From: Pseudomonadota bacterium
GTDB lineage: Bacteria; Bdellovibrionota_B; Oligoflexia; Oligoflexales; CAIYRB01
Direction of reading: 5' to 3'
NCBI GenBank assembly: GCA_026390445.1
Contig: JAPLFX010000109.1
Coordinates: forward strand, 1 to 44,153
DNA: 44,153 nt
In this document: piece by piece, positions 19,354 through 28,361 of the stretch
Layout of the letters: each line of letters starts with the position of its first letter
Position numbering within the stretch: position 1 is the first letter of the stretch
Translations under genes and position numbers: made by a program
The notes under the pieces: generated by a model
Database searches by the model: none
What the model was told of the DNA's origin: nothing
The model's input: the letters and a program-made list of their open reading frames with translations, nothing else

Positions 19354-19890
19354 ATGGTTTAAGTTTCAGCAACTATCGTTGCCATCCCAATCGTCGCCTC
19401 CGTGAGCACTTTAGGCTTCCAATGCCGGGGCTCACCTAGTAGGTCGTCAAGGCGGGCAACCCGCGTTGATCCGGACGTGCAAACACCCAATCAGCATACG
19501 TACCTCCCAGCATTCCGTTGTGGAACATTTAGTATCTTGTAGCCATCTTAAGTCGCCGTGGTGATCGCCTCAGCAGCACCGGCTGCGTCGACTCACGCAC
19601 CTATGGCGGACAGCCATGCTGGAGCAACTCATCGTGTGTATTGGTACGTAAATATCCGCACATACCTCACCTCCGCAAAGAAGCCACGGTCGTGTTGGAT
19701 GGGTGACCGTTTTGGTGGATGTTCAAACCTTACAATATGCTCTTCGACCTATTGGCGAAAAACTTTAATACTCGGCAAATCAGCCGCAATATTCGTTGTT
19801 TAGTTTGAAGCAATAAATCCACAAATGGTGGATCCAGTGAGGTTCCATCCAGTCTAGCCCGGATGACTCATGGATCCCTATGGTCGCAAG
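19354..19890 (-). ncRNA. Candidate structured non-coding RNA locus (unassigned)
   Basis: This stretch has no plausible coding frame yet ends, on minus, at a strong terminator (19284-19313). It holds nested complementary segments: GTGAGC/GCTCAC (19402-19407 with 19430-19435, with an inner GGC/GCC pair), GCGGG/CCCGC (19452-19456 with 19460-19464) flanked by TCAA/TTGA and GTC/GAC pairs, and ATCCAC/GTGGAT near 19817-19835. I could not match it to tmRNA, RNase P, SRP RNA or 6S RNA signatures. Boundaries and strand are tentative. Confidence 0.3.
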
Positions 19891-19918
19891 GCGGCCATCC
19901 TTGCGACAGCCAAACCAC

Positions 19919-20314
19919 CTAGCGTTGGCAGGACAGCAAAGCTAGCTCGTCGGCGCCATGGTTGGAGGTCACACTGGCCGTTACCTGACCGGCGCCACCA
20001 CTTTGAAAAACAGACACCTCATAACCATGCGCATGATCGGACTCGCTGCAGTACCACAGCTTTTTCGCCCCGCTGCTGACAAGCTCATCGTCCAGTCCGA
20101 CGATTTGTTCGCAGTGAAACGTCACCGCATCTTTGCCATATGCCGTCAGCAATCCCTGACCTTCATAAATGCGAAACGATCTGTCACCGCCATCGCCCTC
20201 ACAAAGCAGCGAGAAATTGTGCGGTGCACCGGCTAAGGACGATTCGGTGTGGCGATCGATACTGCAAGCCACGAGGGCAAAAGTGCAGAGGCTGATGGCT
20301 AAAGGTGTCTTCAT
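19919..20314 (-). CDS. Hypothetical lipoprotein
   Basis: A 131-residue predicted lipoprotein from the ATG at 20314: a short signal with hydrophobic core and lipobox LVAC, followed by a small domain with three or four cysteines (SLLCEGDGG, TFHCEQI, LWYCSES, LLSCQR) that may form disulphides. GGGAG precedes this ATG, so the upstream in-frame start is rejected. No recognised family. Its transcript may continue into the structured region downstream. Confidence 0.65.
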   Translation of the reverse strand: MKTPLAISLCTFALVACSIDRHTESSLAGAPHNFSLLCEGDGGDRSFRIYEGQGLLTAYGKDAVTFHCEQIVGLDDELVSSGAKKLWYCSESDHAHGYEVSVFQSGGAGQVTASVTSNHGADELALLSCQR

Positions 20315-20715
20315 CGGGATCTCCCTTGAGGTGTTGATACGGGCCGAGCCCGTACCTATAAACCACGACCCAGTCAGTTGTTTCATATTTCTTGGTAGTT
20401 GAGTGGAATTGACGCGTTAGATGGACCGCTGGCGTCGGCTTCATCCTGAAGTCTGAGGACGCCCCGCACTCGACGCCGTCTTTGCGTCGTTCTATTCAGT
20501 GGTTATGGTTACTATGCGCGGTGGGAGGCGGTGACAAAATGCGACTGAAACGACGAGTTGGTTCGCTTTTGCAACCAGTGCCCCTACCCCGCAAAGACGT
20601 ATCCCATGATAATCACTTGTTTTTTAAATTCAGGAGCAGTTGGTACGCCCCTTGCTAAGGAGATATGCAGAGAGACTTTGGTGTCACCTTTTAAATCAGT
20701 AGTGGAGTGGAACTC
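20315..20715. other. Divergent intergenic region
   Basis: About 400 bases between the minus-strand lipoprotein and the plus-strand secreted cassette. It should carry both promoters. A 9-codon frame at 20665-20694 follows AAGGAG, but the spacing is only two bases. No terminator, RNA or repeat was recognised. Confidence 0.4.
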
Positions 20716-21279
20716 ATGGCACGTTTTGTTGTACCGACGCGTTGGCGCCTACTACCAGCAATGGCAGCTTTAGGTTTATCTGCAAATCTTGCCGTCGCCG
20801 CTACAAGCGGTAACGGCACCCCAAGCTACCAAAACCTACTCCAGGCTCGCGCTAACATTAGCGCGGCACAGGGTTTGGTCCAGCAGCTGCTGGGGCGAAT
20901 CTATGGCGGCGGTGGCGGCGGTGGTGGTGGCCGCGAGCCTTATCCTCAGGGTCCAGGCCGCGGCCGTGGCGAGCTCGGCTGGGCCGACGAAGGCGATGAA
21001 CTCGAAAACGACCAACTCGCCGGCTTTGCCTTGCAGGGTCTTGGCGCCTCACTCAACGTCCTCGGACAGAATATCGATGCGGTCACTGCAAACTACGGCC
21101 AAGCGCAGTTTCCATACCTCCTTGCTCAAGCATGCGGGATGACGCTCCGCCTTCTGCCCCAGGCCATCGCTGGGCGTGTTTCAGCCGCGATCCCAAATGA
21201 AGTGTTGATCCACGGTACGGATTTCGACCCGATCATCCAAGAAGTGGTCGCCGCGAAAAACCAGCTCGGCTGCTATTAG
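20716..21279 (+). CDS. Secreted Gly-rich hypothetical protein, first paralogue of a cassette
   Basis: A 187-residue exported protein from ATG 20716 (GTGGAG eight bases upstream). Residues 1-29 form a signal peptide ending AVA. A helix (about 38-62) precedes a run of nine glycines and an Arg/Pro/Gly linker (63-86), then an acidic stretch and a helical domain with cysteines at 140 (AQACG) and 186 (LGCY), two residues from the end. The next gene product has the same plan with cysteines at 140 and 188, so the two are paralogues by architecture. No known family. It starts a four-gene plus-strand cassette. Confidence 0.7.
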   Translation: MARFVVPTRWRLLPAMAALGLSANLAVAATSGNGTPSYQNLLQARANISAAQGLVQQLLGRIYGGGGGGGGGREPYPQGPGRGRGELGWADEGDELENDQLAGFALQGLGASLNVLGQNIDAVTANYGQAQFPYLLAQACGMTLRLLPQAIAGRVSAAIPNEVLIHGTDFDPIIQEVVAAKNQLGCY

Positions 21280-21389
21280 CCGTCACGATCCCGCAGCTGA
21301 GCTGCGCGCACAATATCCGCACGATCCGTTAGCACCGAGCTGAGCGCTAGGTAGCGACTTAGCCCCTTTATACCTAAGGAGTTCTCAAG

Positions 21390-21959
21390 ATGAGTCTGAT
21401 CAAGTCCCTGGTTTCCACCGCCATCGTCGCCCTGTTGTCTAACACCGTCGCCCAAGCGGCAACCGTCCAAGACGCCCAAGTCTTAAAGGCCGGCATCTAC
21501 CGGGCGAAGTCCATCGTCGACAACGCGCTGCGCGCGGTCGGAAGCAGTGGCGGAGCGGGAGGCGGCGGTTCCTTTCCGACCAATCCCGGCGTCCCAAGCG
21601 GAGGCGGCCACGGTGGATTTTACGTCGAATCTGATCTCCCTGATCTGTTAAATGATGGCGACGTCAACGAGTCGGATGCCTTAGCATTGCCCGTGTTTAT
21701 CCAAGCATCGGGCAGCCTGTTTGACGCCGGACACTTTGTCGACGTCTCCACCATCGACCTGCTTGGCGGCAATATTCAGCAAGGCAACTTCGAGTTTGCT
21801 ATGGCATGTTCTCGCATGGGCATCTCGCGGAGCCAAATCGCACGGGCAAATTTGGCCGCGTTGCAGCCGCCAGCAGGACTGCTCGCGCCTTTCAGTGCCG
21901 ACCTTTTGCAGGTCGTCACGGAACTAAATGCGCTACGCTTTTCTGCTAACTGCCCCTAG
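21390..21959 (+). CDS. Secreted Gly-rich hypothetical protein, second paralogue
   Basis: A 189-residue protein with signal peptide 1-23 (VAQA), an N-terminal helix (25-50), a Gly/Pro/Ser linker (51-77, GGAGGGGS), an acidic segment (DLPDLLNDGDVNESD) and a helical C-terminal domain with C140 (AMACS) and C188 (SANCP). Cysteine positions match the preceding paralogue. Start has TAAGGAG at good spacing. Role unknown; the two cysteines probably form one disulphide after export. The 110-base gap from the first gene holds no clear terminator. Confidence 0.7.
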   Translation: MSLIKSLVSTAIVALLSNTVAQAATVQDAQVLKAGIYRAKSIVDNALRAVGSSGGAGGGGSFPTNPGVPSGGGHGGFYVESDLPDLLNDGDVNESDALALPVFIQASGSLFDAGHFVDVSTIDLLGGNIQQGNFEFAMACSRMGISRSQIARANLAALQPPAGLLAPFSADLLQVVTELNALRFSANCP

Positions 21960-22049
21960 CATGTCGCATTGCCAAGAGACGCTGGGCGAAGCGCCGTTGC
22001 AGCCCAGCGTCTCTTGCTTCTCTTCACCCATGTCACCAAGGACGCTCCC

Positions 22050-22502
22050 ATGTACAAGCTGAAGTCGACGTCGGTACGGACCAAAGTTGCGATGATGTCT
22101 TTATCCCTATCCATGATTTCAAGCGCGGCATTCGGCCAAAGGCTGACCGCGTCCACCGTAGAAACCAATGCACTTAAGTTGGTGCACGCCTATTTTATCA
22201 GTGCTGAGGCGCTCCTACATGCGCAGAAGCTGCAACAGATGTCGAGCCTAGATCTGGACGCTACAGAGCGTGCTCTGACCAAACTAGGCACAGATAGCCA
22301 GACCGGGCTAAGCCAATTGCAAGACGAGCCGGTCGTGGCCTTTGCCGCGGTCAGGGTCCTGGCCGATGCTGCCTTAGCAAGGTCTAGTCTCAGTCGCGCC
22401 TTGCTGGCGGCAGGCGGTAAGTTAGCAAGCGTCGAGGCCCAAGCAGAATACGACCTCATCACCGCTGAACTAGCCCAAGTTGCAGCCGGTCAAATGCCAT
22501 GA
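22050..22502 (+). CDS. Exported helical hypothetical protein
   Basis: A 150-residue protein from the ATG at 22050 (AAGGA eight bases upstream), with a signal peptide to about residue 29 (AAFG). The mature part is alanine/leucine-rich and predicted helical, with no cysteine. It overlaps the protease gene by four bases (ATGA), a sign of translational coupling. It has no clear similarity to the two Gly-rich proteins beyond its helical nature, although the opening NALKLVHAYFISAEALL resembles their first helix. Function unknown; possibly a partner or substrate of the coupled protease. Confidence 0.65.
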   Translation: MYKLKSTSVRTKVAMMSLSLSMISSAAFGQRLTASTVETNALKLVHAYFISAEALLHAQKLQQMSSLDLDATERALTKLGTDSQTGLSQLQDEPVVAFAAVRVLADAALARSSLSRALLAAGGKLASVEAQAEYDLITAELAQVAAGQMP

Positions 22503-23455
22503 AAGCTCGCACAATCATCGCCCTAAACATGGTTCTGTGCGCCTGCGGCAGCCTACGCTCGGCACCGGTGTCAAACCCCAGTAGTGTCTTTGGGACGCTT
22601 GATTTTCAACTGCTCGGGGAGCGTGAGCTTGGGACCGATCCGCTGGCTTTAGTCATGGGCGCGGTGATGGTTGTGCTACCAGATCCGCAAAGTCCTCCGG
22701 ATACCTATGCATTCCCGTACTGCAGCGGCGTGCAGATTGGCCCGCGCCAAGTATTGACCGCCGCTCATTGCGATCGCCCCGGTTTGATCTTCAATCAAAG
22801 GCGTATCGCCATCCAGGCCGATGTGAACAAGTTCACCATGGAACGCTTTGGTGCCTCATTTCGCGCCAACTTCAGCGGCGAGATGATTCCAGCCGCCACC
22901 ACCAGCGAAAAGGTCGCGCCCATTGCAGCAGCAGCCTACAAAAGCTCCACTATGGACTATGCGGTGTTGGTGTTCCCCTACGACCTTGGGCCGTCGTACC
23001 TATCCTTGGCCCATCGGACCATGCCAGATGCGCCTAGCGCGCCAGCGAAAATCTACGGGTATCCAAACGGACTACCGTTGACCTTAGCGAAGAACTGCCG
23101 CGCATCAGCAGATGAAGACCACATCCACGTGCGGCACGACTGCGATTCATTGACTGGCTCCTCAGGTGGACTCATCGCGACGGAGGACGGCCAAGCGTTG
23201 GCCATCCAATTGGCTGGACCAGGCCAAAATAGTCCCGAGTATTACGATGCTCACGGGACCTATGAGGACGCGGCGGCCTTCGCGGCGCGTCGGGGCTGCA
23301 GCAAAGCCAGCCGGCCTAGCGACGCCGATGACGCCAGATGCTTGGCAGCACGTGGGCTAAACACGTCACTATCCTTAAGCGCGGTCGCCGCGGACCTTCG
23401 CGACCATGCACCGCCTGCGCTAGCGCAAGAACTGCTTGGTGATACCGCTATATAG
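22499..23455 (+). CDS. Trypsin-like serine protease lipoprotein (S1 fold)
   Basis: A 318-residue lipoprotein: the signal ends LCAC (C16). Catalytic triad candidates are H90 in LTAAHC, D153 in MDYAVL and S222 in GSSGG, all in the expected order, so it is probably an active chymotrypsin-fold protease anchored in the envelope. A C-terminal tail of about 80 residues (from AAFAARRGC) lies beyond the protease domain. It is the last gene of the secreted cassette, coupled by ATGA to its neighbour, and lies ten bases from the convergent gene. Confidence 0.85.
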   Translation: MKARTIIALNMVLCACGSLRSAPVSNPSSVFGTLDFQLLGERELGTDPLALVMGAVMVVLPDPQSPPDTYAFPYCSGVQIGPRQVLTAAHCDRPGLIFNQRRIAIQADVNKFTMERFGASFRANFSGEMIPAATTSEKVAPIAAAAYKSSTMDYAVLVFPYDLGPSYLSLAHRTMPDAPSAPAKIYGYPNGLPLTLAKNCRASADEDHIHVRHDCDSLTGSSGGLIATEDGQALAIQLAGPGQNSPEYYDAHGTYEDAAAFAARRGCSKASRPSDADDARCLAARGLNTSLSLSAVAADLRDHAPPALAQELLGDTAI

Positions 23456-23465
23456 GACCCGACCA

Positions 23466-24107
23466 CTAGCCCGAGCCATGCGGCCCTTCTTGGGTGATAT
23501 TAATCAAAGGCGTCCAGGTCCTTCTGTAAGGAAAGCTCAGCTTTGAATAGGCACCGCTGCTCGGCCCTGAGTCACTGTCGATAGCCAAGCTCAACGTCAT
23601 GTCGTCCAACTCAAAATGCGCAAATATCCACACCGGTGGCGACAGATCTCGCAAGGTCGCACGGCCATCAGCACCAGCAGTCGCTTTGTTTGCTACGAGC
23701 GTCAACCTTCGCGCGACTGTCCCATCTCCCTTAAAAAAATAGACACCCTCAACTCGGCTGACGATGGCCCGTGGTTGGCACGAGGAGTCAGAAAACACGG
23801 TCTGCAATTCAGTAAAGGTCCCATCGTCACGGAGGACTAAGGTGTCGGCAAAGCCATCGGTTACAGTTGCACTGCATGGGCTAAAGGTCCATACACCACT
23901 GATGGTCGGCATGGACACTTGCTGCTTCATTTGAGCGCCAGTCACCCGTAGGCGATCGCGCAGCGCCCATTGACTGCCAATGGCCACTGGCTTTGCCACC
24001 GACGCTGGCGTCCCATCAGTGCCAGCCCCGGTGGCAGGCGTCGCAGCCAACATGCAGAGGCTTAGCATCATCCAGAGGAACTGAGAGGTGATTGTTCTTA
24101 AACTCAT
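23466..24107 (-). CDS. Hypothetical exported protein
   Basis: A 213-residue protein; the ATG at 24107 (MSLRTI) is preferred because AAGGG sits nine bases before it, while the ATG three codons upstream directly abuts that site. Signal peptide to about residue 28 (TGA-type cleavage). The mature sequence has a beta-rich pattern (GVWTFSPC, TLVLRDDGTFTELQTVF, GVYFFKGDGTV) reminiscent of lipocalin-like or META-type barrels, but no family is assigned. Two cysteines (FSPCS, SSCQP) may pair. Confidence 0.6.
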   Translation of the reverse strand: MSLRTITSQFLWMMLSLCMLAATPATGAGTDGTPASVAKPVAIGSQWALRDRLRVTGAQMKQQVSMPTISGVWTFSPCSATVTDGFADTLVLRDDGTFTELQTVFSDSSCQPRAIVSRVEGVYFFKGDGTVARRLTLVANKATAGADGRATLRDLSPPVWIFAHFELDDMTLSLAIDSDSGPSSGAYSKLSFPYRRTWTPLINITQEGPHGSG

Positions 24108-24416
24108 GGTGAACATCCCTTGAACCTAATCGCCGTCGTTGCTGCCTAAAGGCCATGAAAAGCAATCTTCATGCCAGAGGAAAAAGTTCAGTCAATCAGC
24201 GTGTTAAATCACAACGCCCAACAACCACTGGCAAGGTCGACGGCCGATTGGCCGACTTAAACACCACGCGGTTAAATTCTTGACGCCTTAAACGCCCGAT
24301 TTGCCCAACCCTTGTCCTGCGCTTTCACACACGACCAACCTTTAGCCCTGTCGGCACCTTAGGTTTACATCGCTAGGTGCCGAGAAAGATAAGCGAGTTG
24401 GCTATAAAGAGGGATC
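24108..24416. other. Divergent promoter region
   Basis: About 300 bases between the minus-strand exported protein and the histidine kinase. It should hold promoters for both. No repeat, terminator or RNA gene recognised; GAGGG just before 24417 is the kinase ribosome site. Confidence 0.4.
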
Positions 24417-27400
24417 GTGGTCAAAGCTTGGTTACATGCTGTCTTGAAATCCCGACGCGGATTAGCGTTGGTCGTGGGCCTCCTGTTGCTTTTTGCGTTG
24501 CTCACCAGTGAATACCTGAAACATGTGTCGGTCACAGCATCGCCAAAGGCCGCCCCTGCTTCTGCAGTCAGTCAACTCTGGCTTGGTCGTTTACCTTCTT
24601 CCTGCGCGAGCACTCCGAGCACTCCGACCACTCCTGGAATCGATCGATTGACCAGACTAGAAGCCTGCACCTCTCGCCTCACTTTGGCCGACCAAGGCCG
24701 CCTTAGTCACCTCGAGCCCGTCGCCATCTCCCCCCAGCAGCGGCCATCGACGCTAGGTCAAAGCATCTACCTTGGTCTGCGGCCACGTGGTGAGACGATG
24801 CGCGCCGTTGACCAAGATCAGCCGCTACTCTTCGGCTTTCAGCTTCCACTTAAGGCCTTTAGGTCCCGGGCTGAGCAAGATGCAGTGAATCGATTGCACC
24901 TTGGCGATCTTCACGGTCAGTGGCTGTGTTATGGCGGCCGCTGCTATGACACCGACAGCGACCATGCAGCTGTGACCTTGGACGAGGCGCGATTGCCAGT
25001 CAAGACTGAATGGATCGATGTCTGGGTGATCGCTGATCATACCGCCTTTCTCAAATCTCCAAGCACGATGAAAGGATACGTCGTCGCCTCGAGTTCTGAG
25101 CATGTCCCTTGGTCCTCAGACGCAGGCGCTGGTCTGAAGGTATTCGCCGGCGCAAGCTTTGAACTCCTTCTAGTATACGCAGCATGCGCCTTGATTCTGG
25201 CTGGCTTTCTCGGCGACCTACACATCTACGCAGCCTTTGCCCTGATCTGTATCAGCCGCTTTCTACTCGCCAATGTGCTCGAACTCGGCTCGCAGCAGAC
25301 CATCGCTGCCCCAGATTGGCTACGTTCGCCTATCCTACCCGTCCTATGCTCCTCTACCTTGCTTGGCAGCCTGCTTATCCTCAGCAACGTCGCAGTGGAC
25401 GCTAGATGGACGTGGCGGCAATGGTTCTCCGCGTTCGGACTTGCTTGTTTCATGACGGCTGTATTCTGCTACTATGCTGGCTCTGACCAAGAGCGAGTCG
25501 ATCAATGTCTGTTTATCGTCTTTAGTACCTGTGTTGCATTGCCAGCCGCCATCGTCTGGTACCAGCTCTACAAGGAATCTCAACGCAATAGCAAAAGCGT
25601 ACCCGGCCCAGATTGGAGCGGAGATCGACTCGGCGTCCGTATGGCCTACCTCCTCGCTCTGGGCGGCGCACTAGCGCTTGTCGCCACGCCTGACCTCTTG
25701 GCACATCTTACCGGCCTTCAAGGCAGCGAAGGCTTGCGCTACCTGACGAGCCTCGCCATGTTTCCGCTGTTTTTTGTGCTGGTCGCCGATGCCTGGCGCC
25801 GGCGTCGCAACCTACAGGCGGTGGTCACCAGCACGACACTTCTCAAATCAAAGCGCGATGCCATCAACGAAATGATTCAAATGGTGGCCCATGATACGCG
25901 CAAGCCGTTCTCCTTACTACGCACCGGTGCAGCCTTGCTAAAAAGGGCCAAGTCCCCAGCTGAGATCGACCAGGTCGTGACGACCGTGGTGACCGAAGTC
26001 GAGAGAGCGATTCGCTCAGTCAATGCGATGCTTGAAGACATCATGACGGTTAGCTCCGAGCCAAAACTGGTTGCCGATGCCGTATTCGTCGATGCCATCG
26101 TGTCCATCGGCATCCACCGGGTGTTTACTGCATTCCCCGACGCAGAGTCCGAGCTATCCTACAGGTTCGAACATCGGTCAGCACTTTATATCGACTCCAT
26201 CAAGATTCTCCGCGTGCTGACCAGTATTCTGGAAAATGCGCTGCGCGCCACCAAATCAAAGTGCCGAATTTGGTTTCACACCAGCGAAGGTATGGAAGGT
26301 TCGCGGGCCTGGATCACTCTAACGATTGGCAACTCAGGCAGCTTCATTCCGGCAGACAAATGCGCGCACATCTTCGATGCCTACTTCGTCGAGGGCCACG
26401 CCTCAGGCGCTAGCCTTAGCCTAGCAGTCGCACGCACCTTCGTGGAATTGCACCAGGGCACCATCACCTGCACATCAAAGGATGGCTATGGCACCGAGTT
26501 CATCATAAAACTACCGACCGCTTTGCATCAGCTGCCGCGAGAGCCAGGGATATCCCTCCCCTTCCTCCCGGCTCACTCGCGGTTGATCAGTGAGAGAATC
26601 CGTCACATCACCGCGAAAGTCGGGGTCATTTCGGGCGACGAACTGACGCCACGGGAGATGGCAGCCCGCACGCACATTCGCTCGGCGGTCCAGGCCTTGG
26701 GACGGCCCCTGCGCGTCCTCTTGATCGACGATGAACCCATCTACACCGCAGCACTCAGTGCCTTAATCGATCAAATCGCCGAGCCTTTTGATGGCGGGCC
26801 TACGTCCTTGCTTGACGTCCACGCAGTGACGAACCCAAGCGACGCAATGAAGGCCTTAGCCGCTGGAGCCGTCGACCTAGCGATCGTCGACGTCGACTTG
26901 GGCAGCCTCTCCTTCGATGGTTTAACCCTGATCAAGCGCTACAAAAACCAGGGTCTGATGCACTTTGTCTGCGTGCACTCCAATCGTAGCTTTCCAGCCG
27001 ACTATAAACGCGCCATCGATGGTGGAGCCGATAGCTTTTTACCTAAGCCGATGAGTCGTTCCCACCTTTTCGAGGTGGTCCAATCAGCCGCGACGGTGGC
27101 CAAGTCCTTCCAAGCTGAGACATACGAGCAGACCGTAACCACGCCATGGCGGCGTCCGCATCTGATTGTCGTTGTCGATGATGATATCTTTGTGCGCGAA
27201 GCCTGGGAGATGACTTTGTCGCCAGAGCCGTGTTTAACCTTTGCAGATGCCTCTGGAGTGCTGGAGTGGATCAAAGCCAACCCAGCCGAGGTGAAAAAAG
27301 TCGGTTGCTTTGTCCTAGACCTCTACTTCGATGGTCACGCGGACGGATTTAAGCTCGCCGACGACATTCGGGCGCAGTGCGCAGTACCCATCTTATTGTC

Positions 27401-27521
27401 CTCGGATGCCAAGGTCAATTTGTCCATCCACCCGGCCATTGACGCAGTGATTGCCAAAGAGCCGATAAGTTTGGATAAGCTACTGGTGCAGATCGATCAG
27501 AGTGCCAAGCGGCCAAACTAA
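24417..27521 (+). CDS. Membrane hybrid histidine kinase with two receiver domains
   Basis: A 1034-residue inner-membrane sensor. A membrane segment (16-30) is followed by an extracytoplasmic sensory domain (to about 235) and seven or so hydrophobic helices (about 245-465), the plan of 7TM-DISM receptors. The kinase core has H492 in a VAHDTRKP box (variant of the usual HExRxP), an N-box ILENALRA and a GYGTEF G-box. Receiver 1 begins at about 765 with LLIDDEP, phospho-acceptor D825 or D827; receiver 2 begins near 915 (VVVDDDI), acceptor D968, with the SSD switch and an AKEP lysine. No DNA-binding output, so signal must leave by phosphotransfer. Start GTG with GAGGG near. Confidence 0.9.
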   Translation: MVKAWLHAVLKSRRGLALVVGLLLLFALLTSEYLKHVSVTASPKAAPASAVSQLWLGRLPSSCASTPSTPTTPGIDRLTRLEACTSRLTLADQGRLSHLEPVAISPQQRPSTLGQSIYLGLRPRGETMRAVDQDQPLLFGFQLPLKAFRSRAEQDAVNRLHLGDLHGQWLCYGGRCYDTDSDHAAVTLDEARLPVKTEWIDVWVIADHTAFLKSPSTMKGYVVASSSEHVPWSSDAGAGLKVFAGASFELLLVYAACALILAGFLGDLHIYAAFALICISRFLLANVLELGSQQTIAAPDWLRSPILPVLCSSTLLGSLLILSNVAVDARWTWRQWFSAFGLACFMTAVFCYYAGSDQERVDQCLFIVFSTCVALPAAIVWYQLYKESQRNSKSVPGPDWSGDRLGVRMAYLLALGGALALVATPDLLAHLTGLQGSEGLRYLTSLAMFPLFFVLVADAWRRRRNLQAVVTSTTLLKSKRDAINEMIQMVAHDTRKPFSLLRTGAALLKRAKSPAEIDQVVTTVVTEVERAIRSVNAMLEDIMTVSSEPKLVADAVFVDAIVSIGIHRVFTAFPDAESELSYRFEHRSALYIDSIKILRVLTSILENALRATKSKCRIWFHTSEGMEGSRAWITLTIGNSGSFIPADKCAHIFDAYFVEGHASGASLSLAVARTFVELHQGTITCTSKDGYGTEFIIKLPTALHQLPREPGISLPFLPAHSRLISERIRHITAKVGVISGDELTPREMAARTHIRSAVQALGRPLRVLLIDDEPIYTAALSALIDQIAEPFDGGPTSLLDVHAVTNPSDAMKALAAGAVDLAIVDVDLGSLSFDGLTLIKRYKNQGLMHFVCVHSNRSFPADYKRAIDGGADSFLPKPMSRSHLFEVVQSAATVAKSFQAETYEQTVTTPWRRPHLIVVVDDDIFVREAWEMTLSPEPCLTFADASGVLEWIKANPAEVKKVGCFVLDLYFDGHADGFKLADDIRAQCAVPILLSSDAKVNLSIHPAIDAVIAKEPISLDKLLVQIDQSAKRPN

Positions 27522-27543
27522 AACGAGGCGCACGCTGCCTGCT

Positions 27544-28179
27544 TTAGGGATACAACCGCACCAGCGCGGCCACATCGACTTCATCCAAGGCCGCTGCATG
27601 CCAGTCGTTATTGCAATCGTTCATGATGGAACGGTCATCCAGGAAGAACGACAAGGCCGACAGATGGGCTATGCTCTTACCGACACAACTACCTTCGTCC
27701 CCTTGATAGGGAATGAGTGCATCCGGAAGTCCAGCGGCATGGCCAAATTCATGCACTGCCAGGCCTTCAATGCAAGCGCGGCGGTTCATCTGACACTGGC
27801 GGTTCCAGTTGCTAAAGGTGAAATTGAGCGTGATACCGGAATGCATCCCATCGATGGCGCGGCCCATTCCTTTGGTGTGCGTGGGAAAATCAAAGATGCC
27901 GAGGCGAATGCGCGCATCAGGCGTCTCGGCGCAGTCACTCCAGCCAATAAAAAACAGATGCGCTTTAGCCGCATACTCGCGCTCGATGACGGACGCAACC
28001 CAGGCCTTCTCTTCACTGTAACCTGGATGCTCCCAGCACACGCTTAGACCGGTCAGATCTCCGTCGGTCCATGGTTGGCTCTGAGTCGTCATGTCGATCT
28101 CTGCCAGGGCGCTGCCAGTCAGAGTCATCCCTAGTGCCAGCGCGCTGCTCAAGAAAAACGAAGTTGGGAAGTCACGCAT
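27544..28179 (-). CDS. Secreted zinc metalloprotease of metzincin type
   Basis: A 211-residue exported protein; the ATG at 28179 follows AGGA by six bases (28182 is an alternative). Signal peptide to about residue 27 (ALA). The zinc site HEFGHAAGLPD (residues 143-153) has the HExxHxxGxxD form, the last Asp taking the place of the usual third His, as in snapalysin-type or related minimal enzymes. A Met-turn-like SIMNDC follows. Several cysteines. It is divergent from the GH5-like gene through an AT-rich spacer. Confidence 0.82.
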   Translation of the reverse strand: MRDFPTSFFLSSALALGMTLTGSALAEIDMTTQSQPWTDGDLTGLSVCWEHPGYSEEKAWVASVIEREYAAKAHLFFIGWSDCAETPDARIRLGIFDFPTHTKGMGRAIDGMHSGITLNFTFSNWNRQCQMNRRACIEGLAVHEFGHAAGLPDALIPYQGDEGSCVGKSIAHLSALSFFLDDRSIMNDCNNDWHAAALDEVDVAALVRLYP

Positions 28180-28331
28180 CATACATCCTATTTTGTTGAA
28201 ATCCGGTGGGCCACACATCTCCTATCGATCAGGGTAGCCGACCTCATTCTAACGTATTTTATAAAATAATAAACATATTATTATGAAAATTACTTTATAT
28301 TGATTTTTAAAAAGAGCCATAGTATCTTCAT

Positions 28332-28358
28332 GCGGGTGTCTATATTTTAGACACCCGC
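28332..28358. promoter_or_regulatory. 11-base perfect palindrome, likely operator
   Basis: GCGGGTGTCTA (28332-28342) and TAGACACCCGC (28348-28358) are perfect inverted arms around a 5-base TATTT centre. No T-tract follows on either strand, so an operator for a dimeric regulator is more likely than a terminator. It sits three bases upstream of a candidate -35 box. Confidence 0.5.
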
Positions 28359-28361
28359 GCA

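Noticed and set aside
19354-19890. tmRNA, SRP RNA, RNase P RNA or 6S RNA
   Set aside because: I looked for tag-peptide codons, the conserved SRP loop, the RNase P P4 core and 6S termini and found none, so only a generic ncRNA candidate is reported.
20665-20694. Nine-codon leader frame after AAGGAG
   Set aside because: Only two bases separate the ribosome site from the ATG, too short for efficient initiation, and no attenuator structure follows.
26160-26180. tRNA T-arm-like GGTTCGAAC
   Set aside because: Lies inside the histidine kinase gene with no cloverleaf around it; no tRNA found elsewhere in the window.
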